Assembly: GCA_963692465.1 (NCBI GenBank)
Contig: OY829943.1
Location: 1,612,001 to 1,676,000, forward strand
Length of the DNA: 64,000 nt
Direction: 5' to 3'
Source of the DNA: JAUZOB01 sp963692465
GTDB taxonomy: Bacteria; Bacteroidota; Bacteroidia; Bacteroidales; Prolixibacteraceae
The notes below the pieces were generated by a model. The model saw only the letters and a program-made list of their open reading frames with translations. It did not search any database and was not told the DNA's origin. Positions within the stretch are counted from its first letter, which is position 1. Every line of letters begins with the position of its first letter. Shown here in pieces: positions 41,288 through 50,860 of the stretch. The translations under genes were made by a program, and so were the position numbers.

Positions 41288-41327
41288 TTTGAAGAACGAT
41301 TCTAAAAATTATAACTTCGCGAAGTTA
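41288..41327 (+). promoter_or_regulatory. Promoter of the MMPL exporter with a 16-bp perfect palindrome over the -7 box
   Basis: TTTG (41288-41291), 20-base spacer, TAACTTCG (41312-41319, 7 of 8 to consensus). The same TAACTTCG is the left half of the perfect palindrome TAACTTCGCGAAGTTA (41312-41327), an operator-like arrangement covering the -7 element and start point. Confidence 0.6.
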
Positions 41328-41344
41328 ACAGATAAACGTCTATT

Positions 41345-43699
41345 ATGTGGAAATTAGTTGCCCGGTTCATTCTCAGAAACCGCACTTTTTTACTGATAAT
41401 CATCGGGATTGTCACGCTATTTATGGGTTATGAAGCTCTTCACATCGAGCTCTCCTATGAATATGCATCATTACTTCCGCAAAAAGACCCGGCATCTCTT
41501 GATTATAAAAACTTTCACGATAAATTTGGCGAAGAAGGAAATGTGATTTACATAGGAATTGACGATCCTGATTTCTTTAAAATAAATCATTTTAACCGCT
41601 GGATTCAGTTAGGAACAGATCTCAAAAAAATAGACGGGGTAAAAGATGTACTTTCTGTCTCAACTTCTTACCAATTGGTTAAAAACGCCGAAAAGCACAA
41701 ATTCGAACTTAAAAAGATCTTCCCGGAATCAATCCGGAATCAATCCCAGTTGGATTCCGCTTCCCGGATTTTCGCCCACCAGCCTATTTATCGAAAAAAT
41801 CTATACAATCCTGCAACCAGTAGCTTTTTGATGGCTATTACGGTTAGCAAGGACAAGATGCAATCAAAAGAACGGGGAATATTCATCGATAAAATTCAAA
41901 AAACCTGTGAATCCTTTTCTCACGATACAGGAATAAAAATTCACTATTCTGGACTACCGTATATCCGAATCGTCACTGCTCAAAAAATAAAAAAAGAATT
42001 AATTCTATTTGCATTACTGGCTCTTATTGTCTGCTCCTCTATGTTGTTATTGTTTTTCCGATCTTATAAAGCCGTACTGTTTCCGGTTATCATTGTCGTA
42101 ATCGGGGTTATATGGGCCATGGGATTATTGCCGCTTCTGGGATATAAGATTACACTCCTTACGGGGAAGATTCCAGCATTACTCATTGTTATCGGGATAC
42201 CCAACAGCATTTATTTACTGAATAAATACCATTACGAATATAGAATTCATCACAATAAGATTAAGGCACTGCAACGAGTCATCACTCGCATCGGAAAAGC
42301 AACTCTTCTATCAAATGCAACTGTTGCAACAGGCTTTATCACCTTTATCGTTACCAGTAGCGACATACTAAGAGAATTCGGGATTGTTGCGACCATTGCG
42401 GTAATGGCTCAGTTTGCCCTCGGGCTAATCCTTATCCCAATATTTTATAGTTTTCTGGCTCCGCCGGAAGAACGACAAATCAGACATTTAAAGAACCGTT
42501 ATCTGATTCGGATTATCGACGGCTTAGTCAACTTAACACGCTATCACCGAAAATCAATTTATATCGGAGCGGGCGTGGCCTTAGTTTTTTGTATTGTTGG
42601 CGTTACCTTACTTAAAAGCGGTGGATACATGGTTGACGATGTACCCCACAAAGATCCGGTTTATGTCGATCTGAAGTATTTTGAAAGTAATTTCGACGGA
42701 TTAATGCCCCTCGAGGTTATTATTGATACCAAACACCACAACGGGGTCCTGAACATTGAGACTATGCAAAGAATGGATTCTTTGGATGCGGAAATTACAG
42801 CCATGCCCGAAGCATCTTCTTCGGTTTCACTCGTTCCGCTGATCAAAGAGGCACGCCAGGCCTTTTACAACGGAGAAGAAAGTTATTTTTCCATTCCGGG
42901 CAGTACAGAGAAAAATTTCATTCTGGCTTATGCAATGCAGGGAAAATCAAAAGCAGGTCTCTTACATTCCTTTTTGGACAGCAATCGACAAGTAACCCGT
43001 ATGAGCTTTCGTCTGAAGGACGTGGGGACTGAAAAGATGGACGGATTATATTCCCGTATTCATTCAAAAGTAAATCGTATTTTTCCAAAAGAAGACTATA
43101 ACGTCACAGTTACCGGGTCAAGTGTTATTTCTTTCAAAGGGACCGAATATTTAATGGGAAACCTACTGCAAAGCATTTCACTGGCACTACTTCTTATAGC
43201 CCTCTTTATGACCAGTTTATTCTATTCATGGAGGATGGTTGTGCTTTCGCTGGTTCCGAATATCATTCCGCTCATCTTTACTGCGGCAATCATGGGATAC
43301 ACCGGAATTCAGATAAAAGTCTCAACATTGTTAATCTTCCCCATTGCCTTTGGAATTGCGGTAGATTGTACGATTCATTACTTAACCCGATACCGGATTG
43401 CATTACATCTGACCAATGGGGATATTAAAAGTTCAGTCTCTCAATCATTACGGGAAACCGGAATTAGTATGATTTATACTTCTGCTGTACTATTCTTCGG
43501 ATTCGGTGTTTTTTGTCTATCGAGTTTTGGAGGAACCGTTGCTCTGGGAGTTCTGGTTTCCTTAACTGTAGTGGTCGGATTACTAGCTAACCTACTTCTG
43601 CTCCCATCACTTTTGCTGACCTTTGAAAACCGACTTACAACAAAGAATTTTGTTGCTTCGTATCCAGTTATTGATGCAGATGAATCGAATGAAGAATAA
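41345..43699 (+). CDS. MMPL/RND-superfamily exporter
   Basis: 784-residue inner-membrane protein with two halves, each with one N-terminal membrane helix, a large periplasmic loop and five helices (clusters near residues 15-32, 215-375, 400-425 and 605-765). It has the sterol-sensing/MMPL type of helices (LLIFPIAFGIAVDCTIHYLTRYR; PALLIVIGIPNSIYLLNKYHYEY). Such proteins usually move lipids or hydrophobic compounds to the outer envelope. No periplasmic adaptor or TolC gene is adjacent, which favours the lipid/hopanoid-type exporters over drug efflux pumps. A polyprenyl synthase gene follows by 16 bases. Confidence 0.88.
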   Translation: MWKLVARFILRNRTFLLIIIGIVTLFMGYEALHIELSYEYASLLPQKDPASLDYKNFHDKFGEEGNVIYIGIDDPDFFKINHFNRWIQLGTDLKKIDGVKDVLSVSTSYQLVKNAEKHKFELKKIFPESIRNQSQLDSASRIFAHQPIYRKNLYNPATSSFLMAITVSKDKMQSKERGIFIDKIQKTCESFSHDTGIKIHYSGLPYIRIVTAQKIKKELILFALLALIVCSSMLLLFFRSYKAVLFPVIIVVIGVIWAMGLLPLLGYKITLLTGKIPALLIVIGIPNSIYLLNKYHYEYRIHHNKIKALQRVITRIGKATLLSNATVATGFITFIVTSSDILREFGIVATIAVMAQFALGLILIPIFYSFLAPPEERQIRHLKNRYLIRIIDGLVNLTRYHRKSIYIGAGVALVFCIVGVTLLKSGGYMVDDVPHKDPVYVDLKYFESNFDGLMPLEVIIDTKHHNGVLNIETMQRMDSLDAEITAMPEASSSVSLVPLIKEARQAFYNGEESYFSIPGSTEKNFILAYAMQGKSKAGLLHSFLDSNRQVTRMSFRLKDVGTEKMDGLYSRIHSKVNRIFPKEDYNVTVTGSSVISFKGTEYLMGNLLQSISLALLLIALFMTSLFYSWRMVVLSLVPNIIPLIFTAAIMGYTGIQIKVSTLLIFPIAFGIAVDCTIHYLTRYRIALHLTNGDIKSSVSQSLRETGISMIYTSAVLFFGFGVFCLSSFGGTVALGVLVSLTVVVGLLANLLLLPSLLLTFENRLTTKNFVASYPVIDADESNEE

Positions 43700-43715
43700 A
43701 TAAAAAAGATAGAGC

Positions 43716-44699
43716 ATGTATGCGATTGAAGCCATTCAAAGTCTGATAAAAGATTCCTTTTCCAAAGAAATCGGACATATCAAGAGCCGAAAACCATCCG
43801 GATTATACGAGCCAATTTGTTATGCTTTGCAAAATGGAGGAAAAAGAATCAGACCAACACTCGTATTATTGGGTTGCAACCTTTTCTGTGACCAAATAGA
43901 CCATGCCCTTTCTGCGGCGTTGTCGCTTGAAATATTTCACAATTTTACGCTGCTTCATGACGATATCATGGATAAGGCCGAGTTAAGAAGAAATCGACCA
44001 ACCGTTCATCGGAAATATAGCGAGAATACAGCAATTCTTTCCGGAGATGCCATGAATATTCTGGCATATGAATATCTCTGTCGGAGCCAAAACACCCCGC
44101 TGTTACAGTTATTAAATCTTTTCAACCAGACGGCTCTCGAGGTCTGCGAAGGACAACAAATGGATATGGACTTCGAAACCAGCGAAGAAGTTTTGGTGGA
44201 CGAATATATTGAAATGATTCGACTAAAAACAGCCGTTCTTCTAGCCTGTAGTTTAAAAACGGGAGCTCTGATTGCCAATGCTCCGGAAGCAGATACCCGA
44301 CTGATTTATGATTTTGGAATTAATATCGGAATGGCTTTCCAACTCCGGGACGATCTACTTGACACTTTCGGAGACCAAAACACTTTCGGTAAAAACATCG
44401 GAGGAGACATTCTTTGTAACAAAAAAACATATCTCCTTCTTCAGGCTCTTTCGCTGGCTCAAGGTTCCACCAAAGCCAGGCTCACAGACTGGATTTCAAG
44501 AAAAGAATTTGATTCTCAGAAAAAAATAAATGAAATAACGACTATCTTTAATCAGTTGAATATTAAAGAGAGTACAGAAGAAAAAATTCACCTCTTCCAT
44601 CAAAAAGGACTTGCATCAATTGAAAAGATCAAAGTCCCGAATTCTCGCAAAGAACCATTGTATCAGCTAATTTCTGAAATGATTGAACGAGATCATTAA
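43716..44699 (+). CDS. Polyprenyl synthetase (trans-isoprenyl diphosphate synthase)
   Basis: Chain-elongating prenyltransferase, 327 residues. First aspartate-rich motif HDDIMDKAELRRNRPTVH (DDIMD at 82-86) and second FQLRDDLLDTFGD (DDLLD at 212-216); GGKRIRPTLVLLGC binds the allylic diphosphate. The residues just before DDIMD include Phe and Leu, but I would not assign chain length from them; octaprenyl (menaquinone side chain) or geranylgeranyl are both possible. It is co-transcribed with the MMPL exporter (16-base gap). Confidence 0.92.
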   Translation: MYAIEAIQSLIKDSFSKEIGHIKSRKPSGLYEPICYALQNGGKRIRPTLVLLGCNLFCDQIDHALSAALSLEIFHNFTLLHDDIMDKAELRRNRPTVHRKYSENTAILSGDAMNILAYEYLCRSQNTPLLQLLNLFNQTALEVCEGQQMDMDFETSEEVLVDEYIEMIRLKTAVLLACSLKTGALIANAPEADTRLIYDFGINIGMAFQLRDDLLDTFGDQNTFGKNIGGDILCNKKTYLLLQALSLAQGSTKARLTDWISRKEFDSQKKINEITTIFNQLNIKESTEEKIHLFHQKGLASIEKIKVPNSRKEPLYQLISEMIERDH

Positions 44700-44758
44700 T
44701 ATTCGGATAACATAGAAGAGAAAGAGATACCACTATTTCTTTTTCCTCGCAAAAAGGT

Positions 44759-44766
44759 TAATTTTG
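44759..44766 (+). promoter_or_regulatory. -7 element of atpDC
   Basis: TAATTTTG, exact consensus, 40 bases before the atpD ATG. No clear -33 box. Confidence 0.5.
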
Positions 44767-44806
44767 AAAACGCTTTAATAAAAAAATAAATTCAAAAGCA
44801 AAAAGC

Positions 44807-46318
44807 ATGTCTCAATTAGTTGGTAAAGTCATTCAGGTCATCGGACCTGTAGTTGACATCATTTTCGAAAGAGAAGGAAGTGATCTTCCTCAAATTTACG
44901 ATGCTCTTGAGATCAAAAGAGAGAATATGCCCAACCTTATTGTTGAATGTCAACAACATATCGGTGAAAACACTATCAGGGCTATTGCAATGGACTCTAC
45001 CGACGGACTTCGCAGAGGGATGGAGGTAATCGCCACCGGAAGTCCCATACGTATGCCCGCTGGCATAAACTCTATCGGTCGGCTGCTAAATGTTATCGGA
45101 GAACCGGTTGATGGTCTGGGTTCTGTAACAAAAACAGGAGGTCTTGGCATCCACAATGATCCTCCCAAGTACGAAGATTTAACAACAGAAACCGAAGTTT
45201 TATTTACAGGGATCAAAGTTATTGATTTGATTGAACCTTACGCAAAAGGAGGTAAAATTGGACTTTTCGGTGGTGCTGGCGTAGGTAAAACAGTCCTTAT
45301 TCAGGAATTAATTAACAATATTGCCATTGCATATAATGGTTATTCCGTTTTTGCGGGAGTTGGAGAACGAACCCGTGAAGGGAACGATCTTCTTCGGGAA
45401 ATGATTGAAGCAAAAATTGTTGATTATGGAGATGAATTTAAAAAGAACATGGATAAAGGCGGATGGGACTTATCTAAAGTAGATCCGGAAAGCCTTAAGA
45501 AATCAAAATTAGCCATGGTTTTCGGACAGATGAATGAACCCCCCGGAGCCCGTGCCCGTGTTGCTCTTTCCGGACTGACAATCGCTGAAAGCCTTAGGGA
45601 TGGAGATGGAAAAGGAAAAGGAAGAGATATTCTTTTCTTCATAGATAACATTTTCCGTTTTACTCAGGCTGGTTCTGAAGTTTCAGCACTACTGGGACGA
45701 ATGCCTTCCGCTGTCGGTTATCAGCCAACCCTTGCCTCCGAAATGGGAACCATGCAAGAACGAATTACTTCTACCCAACACGGATCAATCACTTCTGTTC
45801 AGGCCGTATACGTGCCGGCAGATGACTTGACAGACCCGGCTCCGGCAACAACATTCGCTCACCTTGATGCAACAACTGTATTAAGTCGTAAGATTTCAGA
45901 ACTCGGTATTTATCCGGCTGTTGACCCTCTCGACTCAACATCAAGAATCCTTTCTCCGGATATCGTCGGGGAAGAACACTACAAATGTGCACAACGAGTA
46001 AAAGAATTACTTCAGAGGAATCGTGAACTTCAGGATATTATTGCAATTCTTGGAATGGAAGAACTCTCAGAAGAGGATCGCTTAGTTGTTCTTCGCGCAC
46101 GCCGTGTTCAAAGATTCTTATCTCAACCATTCTTCGTTGCCGAACAATTTACCGGAATTAAAGGTCAGCTAGTTTCTATTGAAGACACCATTCGTGGATT
46201 CAATATGATCATGGACGGAGAAGTAGATAAGTATCCAGAAGCTGCTTTCAATCTGGTAGGGACCATCGAACAGGCAATTGAACGTGGAGAGAAGATGCTT
46301 AAAGAGTCTAAAGATTAA
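44807..46318 (+). CDS. atpD: F-type ATP synthase beta subunit
   Basis: Catalytic subunit of F1, 503 residues. Walker A GGAGVGKT (155-162), GERTREGNDL with the catalytic glutamate, the Walker B-type DILFFIDNIFRFTQAG, and ALLGRMPSAVGYQPTLA. An insertion around residues 205-240 (VDYGDEFKKNMDKGGWDLSKVDPESLKKSK) is typical of Bacteroidota beta subunits. It forms a short unit with atpC and is 4.6 kb away from the other ATP synthase genes. Confidence 0.97.
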   Translation: MSQLVGKVIQVIGPVVDIIFEREGSDLPQIYDALEIKRENMPNLIVECQQHIGENTIRAIAMDSTDGLRRGMEVIATGSPIRMPAGINSIGRLLNVIGEPVDGLGSVTKTGGLGIHNDPPKYEDLTTETEVLFTGIKVIDLIEPYAKGGKIGLFGGAGVGKTVLIQELINNIAIAYNGYSVFAGVGERTREGNDLLREMIEAKIVDYGDEFKKNMDKGGWDLSKVDPESLKKSKLAMVFGQMNEPPGARARVALSGLTIAESLRDGDGKGKGRDILFFIDNIFRFTQAGSEVSALLGRMPSAVGYQPTLASEMGTMQERITSTQHGSITSVQAVYVPADDLTDPAPATTFAHLDATTVLSRKISELGIYPAVDPLDSTSRILSPDIVGEEHYKCAQRVKELLQRNRELQDIIAILGMEELSEEDRLVVLRARRVQRFLSQPFFVAEQFTGIKGQLVSIEDTIRGFNMIMDGEVDKYPEAAFNLVGTIEQAIERGEKMLKESKD

Positions 46319-46335
46319 TCGATTAAGAACGAAAA

Positions 46336-46578
46336 ATGTTTCTCGAAATTATTACACCCGATAAAACAATATTCTCCGGCGATGTAAAACTTGTAAACGT
46401 TCCCGGAAGTGAAGGAACGTTTACGATGCTCGATCATCACGCTCCCATCATTTCTACTATCGAAAAAGGAGTCATCCAAGTCGTTACGACCGAGGGGAAG
46501 AGATTGGAATTCAGCACCAATGGTGGCGTTGTTCAGATGAAAAATAACGAATTGATTCTTCTTTCTGAAACAGTTTGA
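46336..46578 (+). CDS. atpC: F-type ATP synthase epsilon subunit (short form)
   Basis: 80 residues: only the N-terminal beta-sandwich (MFLEIITPDKTIFSGDVKLVNVPGSEGTFTMLDHHAPIISTIEKG). The C-terminal helical hairpin that inhibits ATP hydrolysis in E. coli is absent, as is usual in Bacteroidota. It follows atpD by 17 bases and is followed by a terminator. Confidence 0.95.
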   Translation: MFLEIITPDKTIFSGDVKLVNVPGSEGTFTMLDHHAPIISTIEKGVIQVVTTEGKRLEFSTNGGVVQMKNNELILLSETV

Positions 46579-46598
46579 GAATAACAAAACATATATCA

Positions 46599-46630
46599 CA
46601 AGGGCCCTTTAATAAAGGGCCCTTTGTATT
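46599..46630 (+). terminator. atpDC terminator
   Basis: Self-complementary AAGGGCCCTTT units around an AAT loop (46599-46626) form a GC-rich stem, followed by TTTGTATTTTC. Confidence 0.8.
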
Positions 46631-46636
46631 TTCATA

Positions 46637-47098
46637 TTAATCATAGATCATTGCAACAATCTTCTCCAGCCATTCTGCATCAACTTCATCAAAAGAATTA
46701 AGTTCCTTACCATCAACATCAAGAACCCCAACAATTGCACCTTGTCGGTCTCTTAACAGAACTACTATTTCTGATTTTGACCTTGGATCACATGCAATGT
46801 GACCGGGAAATTGGCAAACATCAGGGACAAGAATAGTTTTCTGATCATTGATACTAGCCCAACAGACACCTTGGTTTTTAGCAAGGACCATACAGGCAAC
46901 CGGTCCCTGATAGTTACCAACAATCAATTCTCCTTCTGTCAATAAATAAAATCCAGTCCAAAAGAAATAATCCATTTTGTGATGCAAAACAGAGGCAACC
47001 GTAGCCATTCTCGCCCTTGGCAAATCAGATCTTTTCAACAATTCCGATAACTGATTGTAGATTCTGAAATAACGTCCTGATTTTTTTCGTTGATCCAT
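46637..47098 (-). CDS. msrC: Free methionine-(R)-sulfoxide reductase (GAF domain)
   Basis: Reduces free Met-(R)-sulfoxide. A single GAF domain of 153 residues with the fRMsr motifs YQGPVAC, GVCWAS and VPDVCQFPGHIACDPRSKSEIVVLL. Cys69, Cys79 and Cys103 keep the exact spacings (10 and 24) of the catalytic cysteines 84, 94 and 118 in E. coli MsrC, so it should be active. An in-frame TTG at 47116 overlaps the TAAATTTG promoter element (47114-47121), so the ATG at 47098 is the start. Its neighbours, ATP synthase and dxs, are unrelated. Confidence 0.9.
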   Translation of the reverse strand: MDQRKKSGRYFRIYNQLSELLKRSDLPRARMATVASVLHHKMDYFFWTGFYLLTEGELIVGNYQGPVACMVLAKNQGVCWASINDQKTILVPDVCQFPGHIACDPRSKSEIVVLLRDRQGAIVGVLDVDGKELNSFDEVDAEWLEKIVAMIYD

Positions 47099-47113
47099 TA
47101 ATTTATTTTGAGA

Positions 47114-47121
47114 CAAATTTA
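47114..47121 (-). promoter_or_regulatory. -7 element of msrC
   Basis: Minus-strand TAAATTTG, exact consensus, 15 bases upstream of the ATG at 47098, giving a very short leader. Confidence 0.5.
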
Positions 47122-47301
47122 ATTGTTTTTTACTTTTCTCATTAGCACTCTATTTTACCGGATATCAATAAAAATTTCCTTAAATGGAATCAATAAAAAT
47201 AAAAACAAAAAAAGATAAACAATATAGGAGAAGGAAATGTTTTGGAAGGAGATAGCATCATGCAACCATGATATTCAATAATATCGTTATCTGAAAATCT
47301 G

Positions 47302-47309
47302 TATCTTTG
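47302..47309 (+). promoter_or_regulatory. -7 element of dxs
   Basis: TATCTTTG, exact consensus, 20 bases before the ATG at 47330. Confidence 0.5.
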
Positions 47310-47329
47310 CTCTTCCTTATTTGGTCTAC

Positions 47330-49285
47330 ATGAAAGAAAATAAAAGCAAATTGCTTGATTCTATAAATTATCCCGAAGATCTAAGGAAACTCGAGATAAG
47401 CCAATTGCCCGAAGTATGCCGTGAATTACGGCAATTTATTATTGATGAGGTATCCTGCAACCCTGGGCACCTGGGAGCCAATCTGGGAGTTGTAGAATTA
47501 ACGGTTGCCTTGCATTATATCTATCAGACTCCTTACGACCTGTTAGTATGGGATGTCGGACATCAGGCTTACGGCCATAAAATTCTTACAGGGAGGCGTA
47601 ATGTTTTTAACACCAATCGCAAATATCATGGAATTAGTGGATTCCCTCGCAGGAGCGAAAGTATTTACGACACGTTCGGTGTAGGACATTCATCAACCTC
47701 TATCTCTGCGGCTTTGGGTATGGCAGTTGCTAGTCAGCTTAACGGACAAAAAGATCGTAAAATCGTTGCAGTCATTGGCGATGGGTCCATGACTGGAGGA
47801 ATGGCGTTTGAAGGTCTCAACAATGCCGGGATTAATCAGTCGGATTTGCTCGTCATCTTAAATGACAACAATATGGCCATCGACCCTAACGTGGGGGGAA
47901 TGAGCCAATATTTACTTGATATTACCCGTTCAGAAACTTATAACAAGTTTAAAAAAGACGTCTGGGATGGTCTTGGAAAAATATACGGAGTAGGTCACAA
48001 AGCCCGAAAATTAATGCAACGGACCGAGAATATCCTGAAAACAATTATACTAAAGCGGAGCAATATGTTCGAGGCTTTAGGATTCCGTTACTTTGGTCCT
48101 ATTGACGGACATGATGTGGTTTATCTCACCAAAGTTCTTCATGACATGCGCAGGATTCCTGGACCCAAGTTACTACATATTATCACACAAAAAGGAAAAG
48201 GTTTTTCTCCTGCAGAGAAAAATCAAACGATCTGGCACGCGCCCGGCTTATTTGATAAAAATACAGGTCTCCGCATTGTAGAAAAAGAAATTGTCCATCA
48301 TCCAAAATATCAGGAAGTCTTCGGGCAGACGATGGTTGAATTGGCCACCTTAAACGAAAAAGTGGTGGCAATAACTCCAGCCATGTCAACCGGATGCTCT
48401 TTAAATCTCATGAAGAAAAAATTTCCGAATAGAACTTTTGATGTCGGAATCGCAGAACAACATGCAGTAACTTTTTCTGCCGGTCTCGCTACCCAGGGTC
48501 TTATTCCTTATTGCAATGTCTATTCCACTTTCATGCAAAGAGCCTATGACCAGATCATTCACGATGTTGCATTGCAAAATTTACATGTCGTTTTCTGTCT
48601 TGATCGCGGAGGATTAGTCGGCGCAGATGGAGCAACTCATCATGGTGTTTTTGACCTCGCATATATGCGTTCCATTCCAAACATGACCGTTGCGGCTCCT
48701 ATGGACGAGATTGAATTGCGCCAAATGCTTTATACTTTTCAGGCAGAGACTTACGGACCGGTATCTATCCGTTACCCACGAGGAAAGGGTATTCATACTA
48801 AATGGGAAGTTCCGTTTGAGAAAATTGAAGTTGGCAAAGGTCGGGTTATCCATGAAGGAAATCAGCTCGCGTTTCTAACAATCGGACAAGTCGGCAATTT
48901 TGCCTTAAAAGCAATTGAGATTCTAGAAGAAGAAGGTTTTTCGATTGCTTTATATGACATGAGATTCGTTAAGCCTCTTGACGAAGAAATTCTACAAAAA
49001 ACATTTACGAATTTCGAACACATCATCACCATTGAAGATGGAGCCATTGAGGGTGGATTCGGAAGTGCTGTTATCGAATGGGCTAATGAAAAAGGATTCA
49101 ATAAGAACGTTACCACACTTGGCATTCCTGATCATTTTATTGATCAAGGATCTCTTGCTGAGTTATATAAAGAATGTAAATTTGACATCCCTTCTATTTG
49201 TGAGAAAGTCCGGGAACTTTTAAAAGAGAATCAACAGGAAAACACAGGATACGTTCATCTTACTATTACAGGAGAAAGAGACTAA
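47330..49285 (+). CDS. dxs: 1-deoxy-D-xylulose-5-phosphate synthase
   Basis: First enzyme of the methylerythritol phosphate route to isoprenoids; TPP-dependent. 651 residues: HLGANLGVVELTVALHYI (N-terminal His), GVGHSSTSISAALGMAVA, the TPP motif GDGSMTGGMAFEGLNNAG ... NDNNMAI, the pyrimidine half with GIAEQHAVTFSAGLA, DRGGLVGADGATHHG and YPRGKG. The ATG at 47330 is chosen over a TTG three codons upstream. A weak hairpin AAGGAG/CTCCTT straddles the stop codon. It supplies IPP/DMAPP to the prenyl synthase, which is located elsewhere in the window. Confidence 0.96.
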   Translation: MKENKSKLLDSINYPEDLRKLEISQLPEVCRELRQFIIDEVSCNPGHLGANLGVVELTVALHYIYQTPYDLLVWDVGHQAYGHKILTGRRNVFNTNRKYHGISGFPRRSESIYDTFGVGHSSTSISAALGMAVASQLNGQKDRKIVAVIGDGSMTGGMAFEGLNNAGINQSDLLVILNDNNMAIDPNVGGMSQYLLDITRSETYNKFKKDVWDGLGKIYGVGHKARKLMQRTENILKTIILKRSNMFEALGFRYFGPIDGHDVVYLTKVLHDMRRIPGPKLLHIITQKGKGFSPAEKNQTIWHAPGLFDKNTGLRIVEKEIVHHPKYQEVFGQTMVELATLNEKVVAITPAMSTGCSLNLMKKKFPNRTFDVGIAEQHAVTFSAGLATQGLIPYCNVYSTFMQRAYDQIIHDVALQNLHVVFCLDRGGLVGADGATHHGVFDLAYMRSIPNMTVAAPMDEIELRQMLYTFQAETYGPVSIRYPRGKGIHTKWEVPFEKIEVGKGRVIHEGNQLAFLTIGQVGNFALKAIEILEEEGFSIALYDMRFVKPLDEEILQKTFTNFEHIITIEDGAIEGGFGSAVIEWANEKGFNKNVTTLGIPDHFIDQGSLAELYKECKFDIPSICEKVRELLKENQQENTGYVHLTITGERD

Positions 49286-49893
49286 GGAGTACTTAAGATC
49301 AATCTCCTTTATTGCACAAAAAGCTACAACTTACCCCATCACATCCGCTAAGGCCCAAGGACAAGCAACACACCGCCTAGAATATTGGACATCAGCGTTA
49401 TTCTTTTCTTCTTATTGTAGGCCTCATTAGGGCAGAAAAATAACATTAGTTATAGCTTTTATTGGGGGACCTCTGGCTATTAAGAATTCCCAAAACGACC
49501 ATTCATGTTTATTCTATTTTGGGACCTGTTGGTAACCCTTCTCTGTAATCTCAATTAATTATTTCGTTTCATTAGAAACTGAACCGCTGAGAACCTTACC
49601 CAATAATCACCTTAGCCTTTTATTTTCCAAAGGGCAAAAACATGAAACTTTTTTCGCTCCAAACAATACCCATCAAAAAAACAAACTGAGAATTAGATCT
49701 TTCTATTTCAAAACGCGTTATTAATCAATATTAGGGAAGGGAAATGTCTGTAAAAAGCCCGAAATTTCAAGGAACGGCCCGAATATGAATCATTTAATAG
49801 AACGGAAGAAACTTGTCAACCAAAAAATACTACACTAACAAGCTACATACAAGTCAGTTAAAGAAGGTTTTCAAGATTACTGTTAAAAAAAAA
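49286..49893. other. Long stretch without any gene between dxs and the DUF177 promoter
   Basis: About 600 bases, AT-rich, without an open frame of 60 codons on either strand and without a tRNA. I could not match it to RNase P RNA, tmRNA or SRP RNA by their conserved cores. No consensus promoter until 49894. It may be a decayed gene or an unrecognised RNA. Confidence 0.5.
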
Positions 49894-49932
49894 TACATTT
49901 GCATTTCGTTTATCCTTTTTTTTATAATTTTG
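49894..49932 (+). promoter_or_regulatory. Two TAnnTTTG elements before the DUF177 gene
   Basis: TACATTTG at 49894-49901 and TAATTTTG at 49925-49932, both exact. The second is 19 bases before the ATG and is the more likely start; the first may be a tandem promoter. Confidence 0.55.
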
Positions 49933-49951
49933 CAGAACTTTTTGTGAAGGT

Positions 49952-50476
49952 ATGGAACATCTTAATGAATACACCATACCCTTTAAAGGGTTAAAAGAAG
50001 GGATTCATAATTATCCGTTTGAGATAAAAAATGAATTCTTTATGGACTTTAAAGGATCTGAGGTAAAAGAAGGTAAGGTTAAAGTCAATATACAACTCGA
50101 CAGAAAACCTGGGTTTCTAATACTTACGTTCGACATTGAAGGGACTGTTTCAGTGATGTGCGATCGTTGCCTAGAATATTTTGATCAAAAAATCGAAACG
50201 AATCAGCAGCTGATTGTAAAATTTACTGATGAACAATGCGAAAAAGGAGATGATATTATTTTTCTTCCCCCCACTTCGTATCAGATTAATGTAGCGCAAT
50301 ATATTTATGAATATATCATTCTGGCTATTCCGATGCAGCGAATTCACCCGACAGATGAAAATGGGGAGAGTGGTTGTAATCCTGAAATGATTCATAAATT
50401 AGAGCAATACCTTACAGAAGGGGATGAGTCAGAAGATTCTCCCTGGGACAAGTTGAAAAATTTATTTGATAATTAA
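49952..50476 (+). CDS. DUF177/YceD-family protein
   Basis: 174 residues of the YceD (DUF177) family, which is normally encoded just before rpmF, as here, and has been linked to large-subunit rRNA or ribosome synthesis. Visible features are the N-terminal IPFKGLKEGIHNYPFEI, the metal-site-like VMCDRCLEYFDQKIE, and EYIILAIPMQRIHPTDENGESGCNP with the family's (L)P.....D..G..C. rpmF starts 15 bases downstream. Confidence 0.9.
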   Translation: MEHLNEYTIPFKGLKEGIHNYPFEIKNEFFMDFKGSEVKEGKVKVNIQLDRKPGFLILTFDIEGTVSVMCDRCLEYFDQKIETNQQLIVKFTDEQCEKGDDIIFLPPTSYQINVAQYIYEYIILAIPMQRIHPTDENGESGCNPEMIHKLEQYLTEGDESEDSPWDKLKNLFDN

Positions 50477-50491
50477 GTAAAAATCTAGAAA

Positions 50492-50677
50492 ATGGCAAAT
50501 CCGAAGCACAAACACTCTAAAACGAGAAGAGACAAGCGCAGAACTCATTATAAGGCAATACCTGCAACTTTAGCTACCTGCTCAAACTGCGGGGCAGCCG
50601 TTAAATTCCACACTGTTTGTGGAGAATGTGGATATTACAGAGGGAAGCTCGCTATCGAAAAAGAAGTTACCGCTTAA
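50492..50677 (+). CDS. rpmF: 50S ribosomal protein L32
   Basis: 61 residues, MANPKHKHSKTRRDKRRTHYKA, a zinc-ribbon form with four cysteines (CSNCG and CGECG). The presence of the cysteines means this is the C+ (zinc-binding) paralogue type. In many bacteria rpmF is followed by plsX/fabH; here a strong terminator follows instead. Confidence 0.97.
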   Translation: MANPKHKHSKTRRDKRRTHYKAIPATLATCSNCGAAVKFHTVCGECGYYRGKLAIEKEVTA

Positions 50678-50715
50678 TTTCGTCTATCACTAAGGATAAA
50701 CGAATATTTATAGGG

Positions 50716-50759
50716 AAAAGCAGAAATCCATTACAATTGTAATGGATTTCTGCTTTTTT
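50716..50759 (+). terminator. rpmF terminator
   Basis: Near-perfect stem of about 18 bp, AAGCAGAAATCCATTACA with its complement, tiny loop, ending TTTTTT. Confidence 0.9.
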
Positions 50760-50860
50760 GCTGTTCTCCGGCCTTTTCATCCACAATCCTTAACAAGTTG
50801 ATAGAAATTCAGCCTCCTAATATTTCTTGTCTTTTCGTAGCACATCACAACATTATTATT

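Noticed and set aside
49286..49951. RNase P RNA, tmRNA or SRP RNA in the empty stretch
   Set aside because: None of their conserved core sequences could be recognised on either strand.
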